NCBI RefSeq assembly: GCF_024749285.1
Contig: NZ_CP087196.1
Span: forward strand, 6,076,001-6,140,000
Length of the DNA: 64,000 nucleotides
Direction: 5' to 3'
Origin: Pseudomonas sp. B21-015
GTDB lineage: Bacteria > Pseudomonadota > Gammaproteobacteria > Pseudomonadales > Pseudomonadaceae
Shown: piece by piece, positions 19,341 through 29,648 of the stretch
Numbering within the stretch: the stretch's first letter is position 1
Layout: every line of letters starts with the position of its first letter
The notes under the pieces: model-generated
What the model saw: only the letters and a program-made list of their open reading frames with translations
Database searches by the model: none
What the model was told of the DNA's origin: nothing
Program-made: the position numbers and the translations under genes

Positions 19341-20138
19341 TTATTCCATATCCTTGAGCCAGGCGGTGTCCTTGAACCACTTGTCATGGATGCGATCGTA
19401 GGTGCCGTCTTCGTGGATCTGGTGCAGGAAGTTGTTGATGAAATTGATGCTGTCGTAGTCACCCTTCTTCAGACCAAAGGCCAGCGGCTCGTAGGTGAAC
19501 GGCTTGTCGAGGAACAGCAGTTTGCCGTTGCCGACCTTGTTCACCGCCACGACGTTGTACGGCGCGTCATAGATGAAGGCATCGGCCTTGCCGTTGACCA
19601 CGTCGAGCACGGCTTCCTGCTCGTTGTCGTAACCGTGGTACTTGGCTTTGGAGATGAGTTTTTTGGCGACCATTTCACCGGTGGTGCCGAGCTTGGAGGT
19701 GATGCGGTAGTCGGCGGTGTTCAGGTCTTTATAGGACTTGATAGTGCCTTCCAGCTCCTTGCGGATCAGCAGTGTCTGGCCGACCACGATGAACGGTTCG
19801 CTGAAGTTCAGGCGCAGGTTGCGCTCCTGGGTCAGGGTCATGCCGCTGCCGATCATGTCGAACTTGTCGGTGAGCAGGGCCGGGATGATGCCGTCGTATC
19901 CGGTGGAAACCAGTTCCAGCTTGACGCCCATGGCCTTGGTCATGGCTTTGAGGATGTCGACTTCGAAGCCGATGATCTCGCCGCGCTTGTTGGTCATTTC
20001 GAACGGCATGTAGGTCGGGTCCATGCCGACTTTCAGCGTGCCGCGCTTGACCGCCTCATCGATGGCACCGGCCTGCGCCGCGCTGACTGCAACCAATGCC
20101 GTGACGCCGACCAGCAGCATCGCCAGATACTTCTTCAT
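19341..20138 (-). CDS. Polar amino-acid ABC transporter, periplasmic binding protein
   Basis: A 265-residue exported solute-binding protein (SBP_bac_3 family). The start at 20138 gives MKKYLAMLLVGVTALVAVSA and a signal peptide probably cleaved after AQA, before GAIDEAVK; the preceding ATG at 20141 would add one residue. Family blocks are LKVGMDPTYMPFEM, GFEVDILKAM, DKFDMIGSGMTLTQER and KLGTTGEM. It is the first gene of the transporter unit. The binding pocket resembles those for glutamine, glutamate, or basic amino acids, but the ligand is not determined by sequence alone. Confidence 0.94.
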   Translation of the reverse strand: MKKYLAMLLVGVTALVAVSAAQAGAIDEAVKRGTLKVGMDPTYMPFEMTNKRGEIIGFEVDILKAMTKAMGVKLELVSTGYDGIIPALLTDKFDMIGSGMTLTQERNLRLNFSEPFIVVGQTLLIRKELEGTIKSYKDLNTADYRITSKLGTTGEMVAKKLISKAKYHGYDNEQEAVLDVVNGKADAFIYDAPYNVVAVNKVGNGKLLFLDKPFTYEPLAFGLKKGDYDSINFINNFLHQIHEDGTYDRIHDKWFKDTAWLKDME

Positions 20139-20309
20139 CATCAAGTCCCCAAAACCATCACGTTGTGAGGCACGCAAACCACGGGTTTCCCTCGGAAAAC
20201 CGGCGGATACGAACAGAAAATTGTCCGGGCGCACCAATTCGGGGACGGATGCTAACGCACTCGGCCGTTTGCACAAGGGTTTTACAGAGGATTTTGATCA
20301 ACACAAAAA

Positions 20310-20333
20310 AACCCCGCTTTCGCGGGGTTTTTC
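20310..20333 (-). terminator. Rho-independent terminator of opgGH
   Basis: AACCCCGC and GCGGGGTT form a perfect 8-bp stem with a 4-base loop directly after the opgH stop codon, followed on the minus strand by seven T residues. An A-run on the other side could also let it act on the plus strand. Confidence 0.9.
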
Positions 20334-20334
20334 A

Positions 20335-22905
20335 TTATGCCAACTGAGGCTGCGTGCTCACAGGCTTGAGCGGCAACAGCGGCGCATGGGGATCGGCATC
20401 CACCGATGTGCGCCAGGCTTGCAGCCACTCGGCGTGGCCTTCGCTCCAGACCTGCTCATGCAAGCGACCCAGTGCCACCGGATCACTCAGCAGGGCCACA
20501 CGCTCGTTGTTGGTCAGCCCTGTTGGCCCGGCCTTCATCGCATGGCGAACCCGCTCGACCCGCAGCCATTCGATCGGCTCGGCCTGACGGTGACGGGACG
20601 TCGCCAGCGCGCACGCCAAGGCGTTCTGCTGTGGATCGACCACTGCCCGGATGAAGCCGTCGTTCAGCGCATGCCAACGGTTTTCGTGGGTGTACTGATC
20701 AGTTGCCAGCAACGCCTGTGGCGGATTGTATTCCTCAGGGATCAGGAACAGGCTTTCATCGCGGGACTTGAGGCCCAGACCCACACGACTGGAGATCACC
20801 GACACCGGGATCGACAGCATCAGCGAACCGACGATCGGCACCAGCCACCAAAGGAAGCTCGGGTTCAGCCAGATCACCAACAGCGCCCAGAAGAAGCCCA
20901 GCAAGGTTTGTGGACCGTGGCGCTTGACCGCTTCGCTCCACGGTGTGGAGTCGTCATCACGTTGCGGCGAGTTCCAGGTCGCGGCCCAGCCGAGGAACGC
21001 GGCGAGCACGAAACGGGTGTGGAAAATCATCCGCACCGGCGCCAGCAGCATGGAGAACAACATCTCCAGCAGCATCGACAGCGTCACCTTGAACCTGCCA
21101 CCGAACTCTTTCGCGCCCTTGGCCCAGATCAGGATGATGCTCAGCAACTTCGGCAGGAACAGCAGCACGATGGTCGTCGAGAACAGCGCAATCGCCTTGT
21201 CCGGGTGCCATTGCGGCCACAGCGGATAGAGCTGACGCGGCTCCAGGAAGTATTGCGGCTCCATCAGTGTGTTGACCGCCAGCAGGGCCGTCGACAGCAC
21301 GAGGAAGAAGAACCACAACGGCGCTGACAGATAAGACATCACGCCCGTCAGGAACACCGCACGGTGCACCGGGTGCATGCCTTTTACCAGGAACAGCCGG
21401 AAGTTCATCAGGTTGCCGTGGCACCAGCGACGGTCACGCTTGAGTTCGTCCAGCAAGTTCGGCGGCAGTTCTTCGTAGCTGCCCGGCAAGTCGTAGGCAA
21501 TCCACACGCCCCAACCGGCACGGCGCATCAGCGCCGCTTCGACGAAGTCGTGGGACAGAATCGCACCGGCGAACGCACCTTTACCGGGCAACGGCGCCAG
21601 GGCGCAGTGCTCGATGAACGGTTTCATGCGGATGATCGCGTTGTGGCCCCAGTAGTGGGATTCACCCAACTGCCAGAAGTGCAGGCCGGCGGTGAACAAC
21701 GGACCGTACACACGGGTGGCGAACTGCTGCATGCGCGCATACAAAGTGTCCATGCCCGACGCACGTGGCGCGGTCTGGATGATCCCGGCGTCCGGCGTGG
21801 CTTCCATCAGGCGCACCAGACTGCTCAGGCATTCGCCGCTCATCACGCTGTCGGCGTCGAGCACGACCATGTATTTGTAGTCACCGCCCCAACGACGGCA
21901 GAAGTCGTCGAGGTTGCCGCTTTTACGTTTCACACGGCGACGGCGGCGGCGATAGAAGATCTTGCCGAAGCCCTTGGCTTCACGGCAGACGTCCAGCCAG
22001 GCCTGCTGTTCGGCGACGCAGATATCGGCGTCGTTACTGTCGCTGAGCACGAAAAAGTCGAAGCGATCCAGGTTACCCGAGGCCGCGACCGATTCGAAGG
22101 TCGCCCGCAAACCGGCGAACACCCGCGGCACGTCTTCGTTGCAGATCGGCATCACCAATGCGGTGCGCGCGTCCTTGGCGATCGGCTCGTTGCCGGCACT
22201 GGCGCCGGAAATGCGGTATTTGTCACGACCAGTGATCAGCTCGAGAAAGCCCATCAGCGCCGTCCAGAAACCGGCCGACACCCAGCAAAACAGAATCCCG
22301 AACATAATCAGGATGGTGGTTTGCAAGGCGTAAGGCAGCACCTGGGCCGCGGTTTGCAGGAGCGGTTGGTGCAGGACTTCTTCAAGATCGACGAACGACC
22401 AGCCCTGGTACGGCATGATGCCCTTCATGTACCAGCCGGCGACGATCGTTTGACCGAGCATCAGCACCAACAGAATGTAGCGACGGATCGAACCGACGGT
22501 GCGCCAGCGAGCGGCCGGCAGCACGTTCTCATCCTTCGGCGGGGCCGGCGGGTTGGTGCGCCCGGTCAGCCGACGCCAGCCACGCACCAGAATGTTGGTG
22601 CGCCACGGCTCGGGCACGACTTTGGTCCGACGGATCGGCGGGGTTGCCTTGAGGCAAACCCGACCACTGGCGTCGAGCACCAGCATTTCCGCATCCGCCA
22701 GCTCTTCGGCGGTGTTCAGGGTCAGGCGCCGGCCGACCGAGGCTTGAGCAGCCTCGGTCGGCGCGTCGAACGTCGAGGACGACAGACGTTCGTGCAGTTC
22801 ACTGAAGGACTTGCAGCCCGCGAGTTCCGCGCGCTGCTCGTCGGTCATGGGCAAATGCGCCAGGTACTCGGCAAGCGTTTGTGGCTGTACGTGTGAATTA
22901 CTCAT
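20335..22905 (-). CDS. opgH: Glucans biosynthesis glucosyltransferase OpgH (MdoH)
   Basis: OpgH is the inner-membrane family-2 glycosyltransferase that makes the beta-1,2-glucan backbone of osmoregulated periplasmic glucans from UDP-glucose. It is 856 residues. Two TM segments (near 140-215) precede a cytosolic catalytic domain with VVLDADSVM (DxD-type metal site), [15 protein letters not shown] (ED-type motif), and the QxxRW-like RRWCHGN; several TM segments follow. The start overlaps the opgG stop by 8 bases, so the two are translationally coupled. In E. coli OpgH also moonlights as a UDP-glucose sensor of cell size; that is not evident from sequence. Confidence 0.96.
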   Translation of the reverse strand: MSNSHVQPQTLAEYLAHLPMTDEQRAELAGCKSFSELHERLSSSTFDAPTEAAQASVGRRLTLNTAEELADAEMLVLDASGRVCLKATPPIRRTKVVPEPWRTNILVRGWRRLTGRTNPPAPPKDENVLPAARWRTVGSIRRYILLVLMLGQTIVAGWYMKGIMPYQGWSFVDLEEVLHQPLLQTAAQVLPYALQTTILIMFGILFCWVSAGFWTALMGFLELITGRDKYRISGASAGNEPIAKDARTALVMPICNEDVPRVFAGLRATFESVAASGNLDRFDFFVLSDSNDADICVAEQQAWLDVCREAKGFGKIFYRRRRRRVKRKSGNLDDFCRRWGGDYKYMVVLDADSVMSGECLSSLVRLMEATPDAGIIQTAPRASGMDTLYARMQQFATRVYGPLFTAGLHFWQLGESHYWGHNAIIRMKPFIEHCALAPLPGKGAFAGAILSHDFVEAALMRRAGWGVWIAYDLPGSYEELPPNLLDELKRDRRWCHGNLMNFRLFLVKGMHPVHRAVFLTGVMSYLSAPLWFFFLVLSTALLAVNTLMEPQYFLEPRQLYPLWPQWHPDKAIALFSTTIVLLFLPKLLSIILIWAKGAKEFGGRFKVTLSMLLEMLFSMLLAPVRMIFHTRFVLAAFLGWAATWNSPQRDDDSTPWSEAVKRHGPQTLLGFFWALLVIWLNPSFLWWLVPIVGSLMLSIPVSVISSRVGLGLKSRDESLFLIPEEYNPPQALLATDQYTHENRWHALNDGFIRAVVDPQQNALACALATSRHRQAEPIEWLRVERVRHAMKAGPTGLTNNERVALLSDPVALGRLHEQVWSEGHAEWLQAWRTSVDADPHAPLLPLKPVSTQPQLA

Positions 22906-24703
22906 CGGCAGGCAACTGATAGCTCCAGGTCTCGGTCAGGACTTGTTCAGTCGGTGCCGATTCCGGTGTGGCTGGGGCCGCTTCGGCAGCGACAGGCTGC
23001 TTGGCGTCTTTGTTGTCCTTGTCCTTGGTGTCCTTGACTTGCTGGGCTTGTGCTTCAGCCTGCTTGGCTTCCTTGTCCTTCTTCTCTTGCTGGCGGGCGG
23101 CGATCTTGTCGGCCTTGGCAACGGAAGAACTGGACGCTGGCGCCGCGGTCTTGATCGTCTCGGCAGGCGTGATGGTCTTGACCAGCGCAGCCCGCATTTC
23201 GGTAGCCTTGCTCGGATCCTTGATCTTCATCCGCAAAGTCAGGCGCCAGCCCTTGGTTTCAGGGTTGTAACGGACGCTGTTCTCGACCAGCTCCGCGTTG
23301 TCGCCAACGCTCACCTGGCTGCGCACTTCGGCATTTTCCGACAAGTCTTGCAAGGACGGACCTTCGAAATCCACCAGGTACGCCACGCTGCCGTCCGGCT
23401 GACGAATCAGGTTCGACTGCTTCACGTCACCTGTGGAACGCAGGGTCTGTTGAACCCAGGCGCTGTCCGGCGAATGCAGGGAGGCTTCATCGATGGTCCA
23501 GTGCATGCGGTAGGCAACGTCCAGGGACTGGCCAGGCTCAGGCAGTTTTTCCGGGCTCCAGAAAGCGACAATATTGTCGTTGGTTTCATCGGCGGTAGGA
23601 ATCTCTACCAGATCGACGGAGCCTTTGCCCCAATCGCCTTTCGGTTCGATCCAGGCACTTGGGCGCTTGTCGTAGCGGTCATCGAGGTCTTCGTAGTGGC
23701 TGAAGTCACGGCCACGTTGCAGCAAGCCGAAACCGCGCGGGTTCTCGATCGAGAAGTTGCTCACGGCCAAGTGTTTCGGATTGTTCAGTGGGCGCCAGAT
23801 CCATTCGCCGTTGCCGGCATGGATCGACAGGCCGCTGGAATCATGCAGTTCACGACGGTAGTTCAGCACTTTCGACGGCTGGTTGGCGCCGAACAGGAAC
23901 ATGCTGGTCAGCGGCGCAACGCCGAGCTTGGTGACCTTGTCACGCAGATACATCTTGGCCTTGACGTCGACGACCGTGTCGCTGCCCGGACGCAGGGTCA
24001 GGCGATAGGCACCGGTGGCACGCGGCGAATCCAGCAGGGCGAAGATCACCAGATGCTTGTCGCCCGGCTTGGGCTGTTGAATCCAGAACTCGGTGAAGCG
24101 CGGGAACTCTTCGCCGGACGGCAACGCGGTATCAATGGCCATGCCGCGAGCGGACAAGCCATAGGTGTGCCCCTTGCCGATGACGCGGAAGTAACTCGCG
24201 CCGAGCATGGTCATGATTTCGTCTTGCTTGTCGGCCTTGTTGATCGGGTACAGCACACGGAAGCCGGCATAACCTAACTGTTCGGTGGCTTTAGGATCGA
24301 ACTTCACGTCGCCGAAATCGAAACGACTCGGGTCGTATTTGATCTCTTCGACGGTGTTGGCCGTGATTTCGTTGATTTTCACCGGCGTATCGAAGTGCAT
24401 ACCCTGGTGATAGAAGGACAGCTTGAATGGGGTTTTCTGGTTCGCCCATTCGGCTTTTTCAGTGAGGAACCGGATTTTTTGATAGTCCGCGAATTTCATC
24501 TCGCGAAACTCATTCGGCAGGTTACTGCGCGGGGCTTCGTATTTTTGCCCGGCCAGCTCTTTTGCCTTGACCGATACGTCATCCAGATTGAATGCCCAAA
24601 GTTGGCCGGCGCTGAACAGGCAAAGCAGTGCAGAGCCTGCTACCAGAGCGCTTCGAAACCGTTTGGCAGACAATTTTGGTGCATTACAGGGACTAACAAT
24701 CAC
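22898..24703 (-). CDS. opgG: Glucans biosynthesis protein OpgG (MdoG), periplasmic
   Basis: OpgG acts in the periplasm in the synthesis and branching of osmoregulated periplasmic glucans. The preferred start is GTG at 24703 ([10 protein letters not shown]), behind GAGGGT; a TTG at 24730 is less likely. A signal peptide is visible ([19 protein letters not shown], cleaved before FNLDDV). Of 601 residues, about 510 form the conserved two-domain beta-sandwich, including FDTPVKINE and [10 protein letters not shown]. Residues about 505-585 are a Lys/Glu/Ala/Gln-rich low-complexity stretch not expected in the E. coli protein (511 residues), just before the terminal [12 protein letters not shown]. 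Confidence 0.95.
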   Translation of the reverse strand: MIVSPCNAPKLSAKRFRSALVAGSALLCLFSAGQLWAFNLDDVSVKAKELAGQKYEAPRSNLPNEFREMKFADYQKIRFLTEKAEWANQKTPFKLSFYHQGMHFDTPVKINEITANTVEEIKYDPSRFDFGDVKFDPKATEQLGYAGFRVLYPINKADKQDEIMTMLGASYFRVIGKGHTYGLSARGMAIDTALPSGEEFPRFTEFWIQQPKPGDKHLVIFALLDSPRATGAYRLTLRPGSDTVVDVKAKMYLRDKVTKLGVAPLTSMFLFGANQPSKVLNYRRELHDSSGLSIHAGNGEWIWRPLNNPKHLAVSNFSIENPRGFGLLQRGRDFSHYEDLDDRYDKRPSAWIEPKGDWGKGSVDLVEIPTADETNDNIVAFWSPEKLPEPGQSLDVAYRMHWTIDEASLHSPDSAWVQQTLRSTGDVKQSNLIRQPDGSVAYLVDFEGPSLQDLSENAEVRSQVSVGDNAELVENSVRYNPETKGWRLTLRMKIKDPSKATEMRAALVKTITPAETIKTAAPASSSSVAKADKIAARQQEKKDKEAKQAEAQAQQVKDTKDKDNKDAKQPVAAEAAPATPESAPTEQVLTETWSYQLPADE

Positions 24704-25023
24704 GAGCAACCCTCGCCGAAAACAGATCAAAAAACCAACGGCCAGTTAAAGTGCCAGCACGGTGTGCGGTGGAAAAAACCGACCCTGCGAACCACTCTTG
24801 CCAAGTTGGCGAGCATTGTTCCGACTCCTATGGGGCAAAATGATTCCCCAACAGGTTCCGGACAAGTCTCTACCTAAGTCAAAATGGACCAACGAACGCT
24901 GATCCCCGTAGCGCGCGATTATCTAGTAGGCCGCGTTACAACGCATCAGGGGAAACCAAGTATTTATCGGGAAAAGCCCCTGTTTTCAGCCGAAATGCCC
25001 TTAAAAACATGTTTCAAGCACTT
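24704..25023. other. Intergenic region upstream of opgG
   Basis: 320 bases without a gene between the opgG start and the dtd stop. It must hold the opgGH promoter and the 3' end of pip-dtd. I see no convincing repeat, terminator or consensus promoter; short open frames here have no protein-like composition. Confidence 0.6.
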
Positions 25024-25461
25024 TCACGTCTGTAACAGGAAGGTTACCGGGCCATCATTGACCAGGTGCACCTGCATATCCGCGCCGAATCTACCTGATG
25101 CCACAGTGCCATGCACCTGTTTCGCTTTGCCCAATAAATAGTCGAAAAGCGCCTCGCCCAAGGCCGGAGGGGCCGCCGTCGAAAAACTCGGACGCAATCC
25201 GTTTTTGGTATCAGCGGCCAGGGTGAATTGCGAGACCAGCAATAACCCGCCGCCCACATCCGCCAAGGACAGATTCATCTTGCCCTCGGCGTCACTGAAT
25301 ACTCGATAGTTAAGCAGTTTATGCAGAAGTTTGTCGGCGCTGGCCTGCGTGTCGTCGGGTTCGACCGCCACCAGCACCAGCAACCCCTGATCTATCGCAC
25401 CAACCACCTCTCCCGCGACCTCGACTCGCGCGCCACGCACGCGTTGCAGCAGGCCCTTCAT
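25024..25461 (-). CDS. dtd: D-aminoacyl-tRNA deacylase Dtd
   Basis: Dtd removes D-amino acids wrongly attached to tRNA, a chirality-proofreading enzyme. The 145-residue length and the motifs SQFTLAAD (active-site SQFTL) and NDGPVTF (the Gly-cisPro-type C-terminal motif, here NxGPVT) are diagnostic. It begins [15 protein letters not shown]. The start overlaps the pip stop by 4 bases (ATGA), so pip-dtd form an operon, as in P. aeruginosa. Confidence 0.97.
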   Translation of the reverse strand: MKGLLQRVRGARVEVAGEVVGAIDQGLLVLVAVEPDDTQASADKLLHKLLNYRVFSDAEGKMNLSLADVGGGLLLVSQFTLAADTKNGLRPSFSTAAPPALGEALFDYLLGKAKQVHGTVASGRFGADMQVHLVNDGPVTFLLQT

Positions 25462-26429
25462 GCTTCGTCAGGCGACAAGTCGAGCAGTCGACGTGCCATC
25501 TGATCAGCGGCGCGTACCAATGCATCGGTGATGCCCGGCTCGGACGCGGCATGGCCAGCGTCGCGGATCACCTGCAATTCGCTGTTCGGCCAGGCCTGAT
25601 GCAGTTCCCAGGCGTTGTCCAGCGGACAGATCACGTCATAACGACCATGGACGATGACACCGGGCAAATGGGCGATCTTGCCCATGTCGCGGATCAGCTG
25701 GTTCGGCTCCAGGAAAGCGTTATTGGTGAAGTAGTGGCATTCGATACGGGCGATGGACAACGCACGTTGAGGTTCGGAGAAACGATCGACCACCAGCGGA
25801 TTTGGACGCAGGGTCGCGGTACGGCCTTCCCAGATGGACCAGGCCTTGGCCGCATGCATCTGGGCGATCTGGTCGTTGCCGACCAGGCGTTTGTGGAATG
25901 CCGTGAGCAAGTCGTCGCGTTCGTCCAGCGGGATCGGCGCAATGTAGTCCTGCCAGTAATCGGGGAACAGACGACTGGCGCCACACTGGTAGAACCATTC
26001 GATTTCCTGGGGACGGCAGAGAAAAATCCCGCGCAGAATCAGACCGTGCACGCGCTCCGGATGGGTTTGCGCATAAGCCAGGGCCAGGGTCGAACCCCAG
26101 GAACCGCCGAACAGCACCCATTTGTCGATACCCAGGTGTTTGCGAATCCGCTCAAGGTCGGCGACCAGATCCCAGGTGGTGTTGTTTTCCAGGCTGGCGT
26201 GGGGCGTGGAGCGACCGCAACCGCGCTGGTCGAAAGTAACGATGCGATAAAGGTTCGGATCGAAATACCGGCGGCTCTGGGCATCACATCCGGCGCCAGG
26301 GCCGCCGTGAATGAACACCACCGGCAAACCTTCCGGCGAACCGCTTTCGTCGACATACAGCGTGTGGGTTTTATCGACAGCCAGATCGTGCCGGGCGTGG
26401 GGTTTGATCTGCGGGTACAAAGTCTGCAT
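25458..26429 (-). CDS. pip: Proline iminopeptidase
   Basis: Pip cleaves N-terminal proline from peptides in the cytoplasm (peptidase family S33). It has 323 residues and an alpha/beta hydrolase fold: oxyanion segment HGGPGAGCD, nucleophile elbow [10 protein letters not shown], and a C-terminal half with the Asp in [10 protein letters not shown] and His in [10 protein letters not shown]. The start at 26429 gives [11 protein letters not shown]. It is the promoter-proximal gene of pip-dtd. Confidence 0.96.
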   Translation of the reverse strand: MQTLYPQIKPHARHDLAVDKTHTLYVDESGSPEGLPVVFIHGGPGAGCDAQSRRYFDPNLYRIVTFDQRGCGRSTPHASLENNTTWDLVADLERIRKHLGIDKWVLFGGSWGSTLALAYAQTHPERVHGLILRGIFLCRPQEIEWFYQCGASRLFPDYWQDYIAPIPLDERDDLLTAFHKRLVGNDQIAQMHAAKAWSIWEGRTATLRPNPLVVDRFSEPQRALSIARIECHYFTNNAFLEPNQLIRDMGKIAHLPGVIVHGRYDVICPLDNAWELHQAWPNSELQVIRDAGHAASEPGITDALVRAADQMARRLLDLSPDEA

Positions 26430-26544
26430 TGCGCGCTCCGTAAGGGGTCGAGGTCATCCCTGGGGGGACTTCTATTATTCTGCCGTCCGGCATCATAAAC
26501 CCGAATTACGTCTATGAGCATGCCCCTCGCAGCGTCAGCGTTTG

Positions 26545-27465
26545 TCAGCCTGTCTTCTCAGCCAAATAGTCGAGCAGGGTTTCATAGAGTCGGTCGACCT
26601 CGGCGACCTGCCCCCGCGCGCGCAGACAGCCGTGAACCAGCCCCTCCCCGTAGTAAAGCGTTGCACCCACGCCGGCGGCGTTGAGTCGATCGGCGTAAAG
26701 CACGCCGTCATCGCGCAGCGGATCGAACTGCGCGACGGCGATCAACGCCGGTGGCAGACAGCTGAAATCGTCGGCGAGCAAGGGCATCGCATAGGCAGCC
26801 GGTTGTCGGGTTCCGCCTAAATACAACGCTTGATAACAATCCAGATCGCTGCTACTGAGCAATGGTGCATCGGCGCATTCGCTGCGCGACGGCAATCGGT
26901 GATCGCCGCCCAGCCCCGGATAGATCAGAACTTGCGCGCATGGCATTGGTTCGCCGGCATCGCGCAAGGCGAGGCACAACGCAGCGGCGAGGTTGCCGCC
27001 AGCGCTGTCCCCTGCCACCAGCGTCCGCGCCGGATCGAGCTGAAACGGTCCTGTGCGCAGCGCACGCCAGACACTCAGGCAGTCCTTGAACGCCGCCGGA
27101 AACGGGTGCTCCGGTGCCAGTCGATAATCAATGGCGATCACCAGCGAGCCAAGCACCGACGCCAGTTCGGCGCAGATAAAGGCGTGGGAATCCAGATCCC
27201 CCACCACCCAACCGCCGCCATGCAGATACACAATGCATGGCCAACCGTTGGTCGGCGGCGGAACCGAGGGTTGCCAGGCGCGCACCGCCACGCCCGCCAA
27301 CTTGAGATCGATCACTTCAAGCCCTGCGGGACATGGCGGGGTAAACGCCCGGCACATCTCGCTGTAGGCCTGACGCAAACCGGGGAGGCTGCTGTCAGTG
27401 CTGTTGAAGCTGAGGGTTTTCTCGACGAAAGCCGCCATGTGTTCGGAAATCGAGTAAGGAGCCAT
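26545..27465 (-). CDS. Alpha/beta hydrolase, hormone-sensitive-lipase (HSL) family esterase
   Basis: A 306-residue cytoplasmic esterase of family IV. The HSL signature HGGGW (in IVYLHGGGWVVGD) forms the oxyanion hole and GDSAGG carries the nucleophilic Ser; AQFDPLRDDG and GLVHGCL supply the probable Asp and His. The substrate is unknown; such enzymes hydrolyse short acyl esters. It is a lone gene, separated from pip by about 115 bases and from the hut region by a REP pair. It belongs to the more variable part of this region between pip and hut. Confidence 0.88.
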   Translation of the reverse strand: MAPYSISEHMAAFVEKTLSFNSTDSSLPGLRQAYSEMCRAFTPPCPAGLEVIDLKLAGVAVRAWQPSVPPPTNGWPCIVYLHGGGWVVGDLDSHAFICAELASVLGSLVIAIDYRLAPEHPFPAAFKDCLSVWRALRTGPFQLDPARTLVAGDSAGGNLAAALCLALRDAGEPMPCAQVLIYPGLGGDHRLPSRSECADAPLLSSSDLDCYQALYLGGTRQPAAYAMPLLADDFSCLPPALIAVAQFDPLRDDGVLYADRLNAAGVGATLYYGEGLVHGCLRARGQVAEVDRLYETLLDYLAEKTG

Positions 27466-27510
27466 GAGCCTGGAGCCAGTCAGTCAACGGTTTGGGATTG
27501 GAACTCAGTC

Positions 27511-27624
27511 CTGTGGCGAGGGAGCTTGCTCCCGCTGGGCTGCGTAGCAGCCCCAAAACCACTCACGACCAGCCGGGTTCACGACGGCTTCGCCGCCGAA
27601 CGGGAGCAAGCTCCCTCGCCACAG
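27511..27624. repeat. REP pair, GAGGGAGCTTGCTCCC type
   Basis: Third copy of this subtype (also 1177 and 15201): CTGTGGCGAGGGAGCTTGCTCCCG and its inverted partner, about 70 bases apart, between two minus-strand genes. Confidence 0.85.
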
Positions 27625-27651
27625 ACAGCATACTTTGCGAAGAAATGGTGA

Positions 27652-28599
27652 TCAGTTTTTCAAACTGGCCTGAACGGTTGCCACACCCTCCTTGCCATCA
27701 ACACTGCTGACACCCGCCAACCAGCGCTGAAGATCTTCGGGATGATCGCGCAGCCACTGTTTGGCAACGTCCTGCGGCGTCTTGCGCTCCATGATCGGCA
27801 CCATCAACTGGCTTTCCTGAGCGGCGGTAAAGGTCAGGTTTTCCAGCAGGCGGTTCACGTTCGGGCAACGCTCGGCATAGTCCGATGCGGTCACGGTGGA
27901 AACGGTCGCCGCGCCTTCGTTCGGGCCATAGACGTCTTCGCTGCCGGTCAGGTAGGCGATGTTCATGTTGATGTTCATCGGATGCGGGGTCCAGCCGACG
28001 AACACCACGAACTCCTTGCGATTGACCGCCCGTTGCACGGCGGCGAGCATCCCGGCCTCACCGGACTCGATCAGTTTGAAATCCTTCAAGCCAAAGCGGT
28101 TGGTCTCGATCATGGTCTTGATGGTGGTGTTGGCGCCGCTGCCCGGCTCGATACCGTAGATCTTGCCGCCGAGCTGGTCCTTGAATCTGGCGATATCGGC
28201 GAAGGTTTTCAGGCCGGCGGCAGCCACGTAGTCAGGTACGGCGAGCGTTGCCTGGGCGTCGGCCAGGCTCGGTTTGTCCATGACCTTCACTTGATTGGCG
28301 GCCACGAACGGAGCGATGTTCTTGTCCATCGCCGGTTTCCAGTAACCGAGGAAGATATCCAGACGTTTGTCGCGGATGCCGGCGAAGACGATTTGCTGCA
28401 CGGCACTGGTTTGCTTGCTTTCGTAGCCGAGGCCGTTGAGCAATACGTCAGCCATGCCGCTGGTGGCGATGACGTCGGTCCAGTTGACCACGCCCATACG
28501 CACAGTCTTGCAGGAAGCGGGGTCGTTGGCGAAAACGCTGGTGCTCAGAAGAGCATTGCCACAGAGGATTGAGAGACAGCAGGTGCACAGTCTTTTCAT
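27652..28599 (-). CDS. Orphan betaine/choline-type ABC transporter substrate-binding protein
   Basis: A 315-residue OpuAC-family periplasmic binding protein. The ATG at 28599 gives MKRLCTCCLS and a signal peptide probably cleaved after VFA (before NDPASCKTV). Blocks such as RMGVVNWTDVIATSGMADVLL, FLGYWKPAMD and VGWTPHPMN match choline/glycine-betaine binding proteins, with several Trp and Tyr residues suited to an aromatic cage for quaternary amines. No permease or ATPase is adjacent, so it probably delivers ligand to a transporter encoded elsewhere. It lies just beyond the hut cluster and is distantly related to HutX. Confidence 0.85.
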   Translation of the reverse strand: MKRLCTCCLSILCGNALLSTSVFANDPASCKTVRMGVVNWTDVIATSGMADVLLNGLGYESKQTSAVQQIVFAGIRDKRLDIFLGYWKPAMDKNIAPFVAANQVKVMDKPSLADAQATLAVPDYVAAAGLKTFADIARFKDQLGGKIYGIEPGSGANTTIKTMIETNRFGLKDFKLIESGEAGMLAAVQRAVNRKEFVVFVGWTPHPMNINMNIAYLTGSEDVYGPNEGAATVSTVTASDYAERCPNVNRLLENLTFTAAQESQLMVPIMERKTPQDVAKQWLRDHPEDLQRWLAGVSSVDGKEGVATVQASLKN

Positions 28600-28733
28600 C
28601 GGGAGAGTCTCGTGCGGCAGATTATTGTGGGGTTCGGTGTCTTCGTGCACCGTGCCCAGAACATTACGCAGCGTCGAGCGGGTAAAAGCGAACTGTAGCG
28701 ACCGAGATTTGCACGGTGGCGACTGTCTCAACC

Positions 28734-28835
28734 GATCGTTCCCATGCTCTGCGTGGGAATGCAGCCCGTGACGCTCCGCGTCACTGGACGCGGAGCGTCC
28801 CTAGAGGCATTCCCACGCGGAGCGTGGGAACGATC
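28734..28835. repeat. Palindromic hut-region element, copy 1
   Basis: A ~102-bp element with inverted ends GATCGTTCCCAYGCTCYGCG ... GCGTGGGAACGATC. Each end is itself a hairpin (TTCCCACGC with GCGTGGGAA), and inner GACGCTCCGCGTC/GACGCGGAGCGTC arms pair in the middle. It lies between hutG and the orphan binding-protein gene. Copies 2 and 3 are at 32313 and 35622. Confidence 0.85.
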
Positions 28836-28837
28836 AG

Positions 28838-29638
28838 TCAGCCGTAGTGCTTTGCGCCCCACGCCAACAGCCCTTGCAACAACTCCTTGAGCACCACTTG
28901 CGTCGGCTCAGCCAAATCCTGGCGGTAACGGAACGGCTCGAACTCTTCCATGTACGTGCACTGCCCCAACTCCAGCTGCACGGCATGAATGTTTTCGGCC
29001 GGGTTGCCGTAATGCCGGGTGATGTGCCCGCCCTTGAAGCGACCGTTCAGCACATGGCTGTAATCGAGGTGCTTCGCGCAGATCGCTTCCAGTTGAGTGG
29101 CCAACTGTGGATCGCAACTGGCGCCATTGAAGGTGCCGAGGTTGAAGTCCGGCAGCTTGCCGTCGAACAGGTGCGGGATTATCGAGCGGATCGAGTGCGC
29201 ATCGAACAGCAGCGCGTAGCCGAACTCGGCTTTCAGCCGCGTCAGTTCTTCCTGCAAGGTGCGGTGGTACGGCGTCCAGATCTGCTCCAGATACGTCGCC
29301 CGCTCTGCTGCCGACGGCTCCTGCCCTTCGCGGAACAACGGCACGCCATCGAACAGCGTCGCCGGATACAGACCGGTGGTGGCGCCGACATATAAGGGCT
29401 TGTCGTCGGACGGCCGGTTCAGGTCGATGACAAACCGCGAGTACTCGGCCGCCAGGGTGCTGGCGCCCAGTTCGGCAGCGAACTCATAAAGCCGTGGAAT
29501 GTGCCAGTCAGTGTCCGGCAGGCTTTTCGCGTCGGGGATCAACCCCGCTTCCACCGTCGGGGTCAGGCGCAGGCCGGCGTGGGGCATGCTGATCAGCAGC
29601 GGCACACGGCCTTGTTTGAAGCTCAGAACCTTATCCAC
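28838..29638 (-). CDS. hutG: N-formylglutamate deformylase HutG
   Basis: HutG hydrolyses N-formyl-L-glutamate to glutamate and formate, the last step of the five-step histidine pathway. The best start is GTG at 29638, placed 6 bases after AGGAGA, giving MDKVLSFKQG and 266 residues, the family norm. Conserved segments are ISMPHAG, TDWHIPRLYEFA and LLFDAHSIRS, supplying His/Asp metal or catalytic ligands, and the terminal LELGQCTYMEE. It is the most distal hut gene, 10 bases after hutI. Confidence 0.96.
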   Translation of the reverse strand: MDKVLSFKQGRVPLLISMPHAGLRLTPTVEAGLIPDAKSLPDTDWHIPRLYEFAAELGASTLAAEYSRFVIDLNRPSDDKPLYVGATTGLYPATLFDGVPLFREGQEPSAAERATYLEQIWTPYHRTLQEELTRLKAEFGYALLFDAHSIRSIIPHLFDGKLPDFNLGTFNGASCDPQLATQLEAICAKHLDYSHVLNGRFKGGHITRHYGNPAENIHAVQLELGQCTYMEEFEPFRYRQDLAEPTQVVLKELLQGLLAWGAKHYG

Positions 29639-29648
29639 AACCGCTCTC

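Noticed and set aside
21364..22896. 510-codon open frame antisense to opgH
   Set aside because: Contained in opgH, no domain, composition typical of antisense reading.
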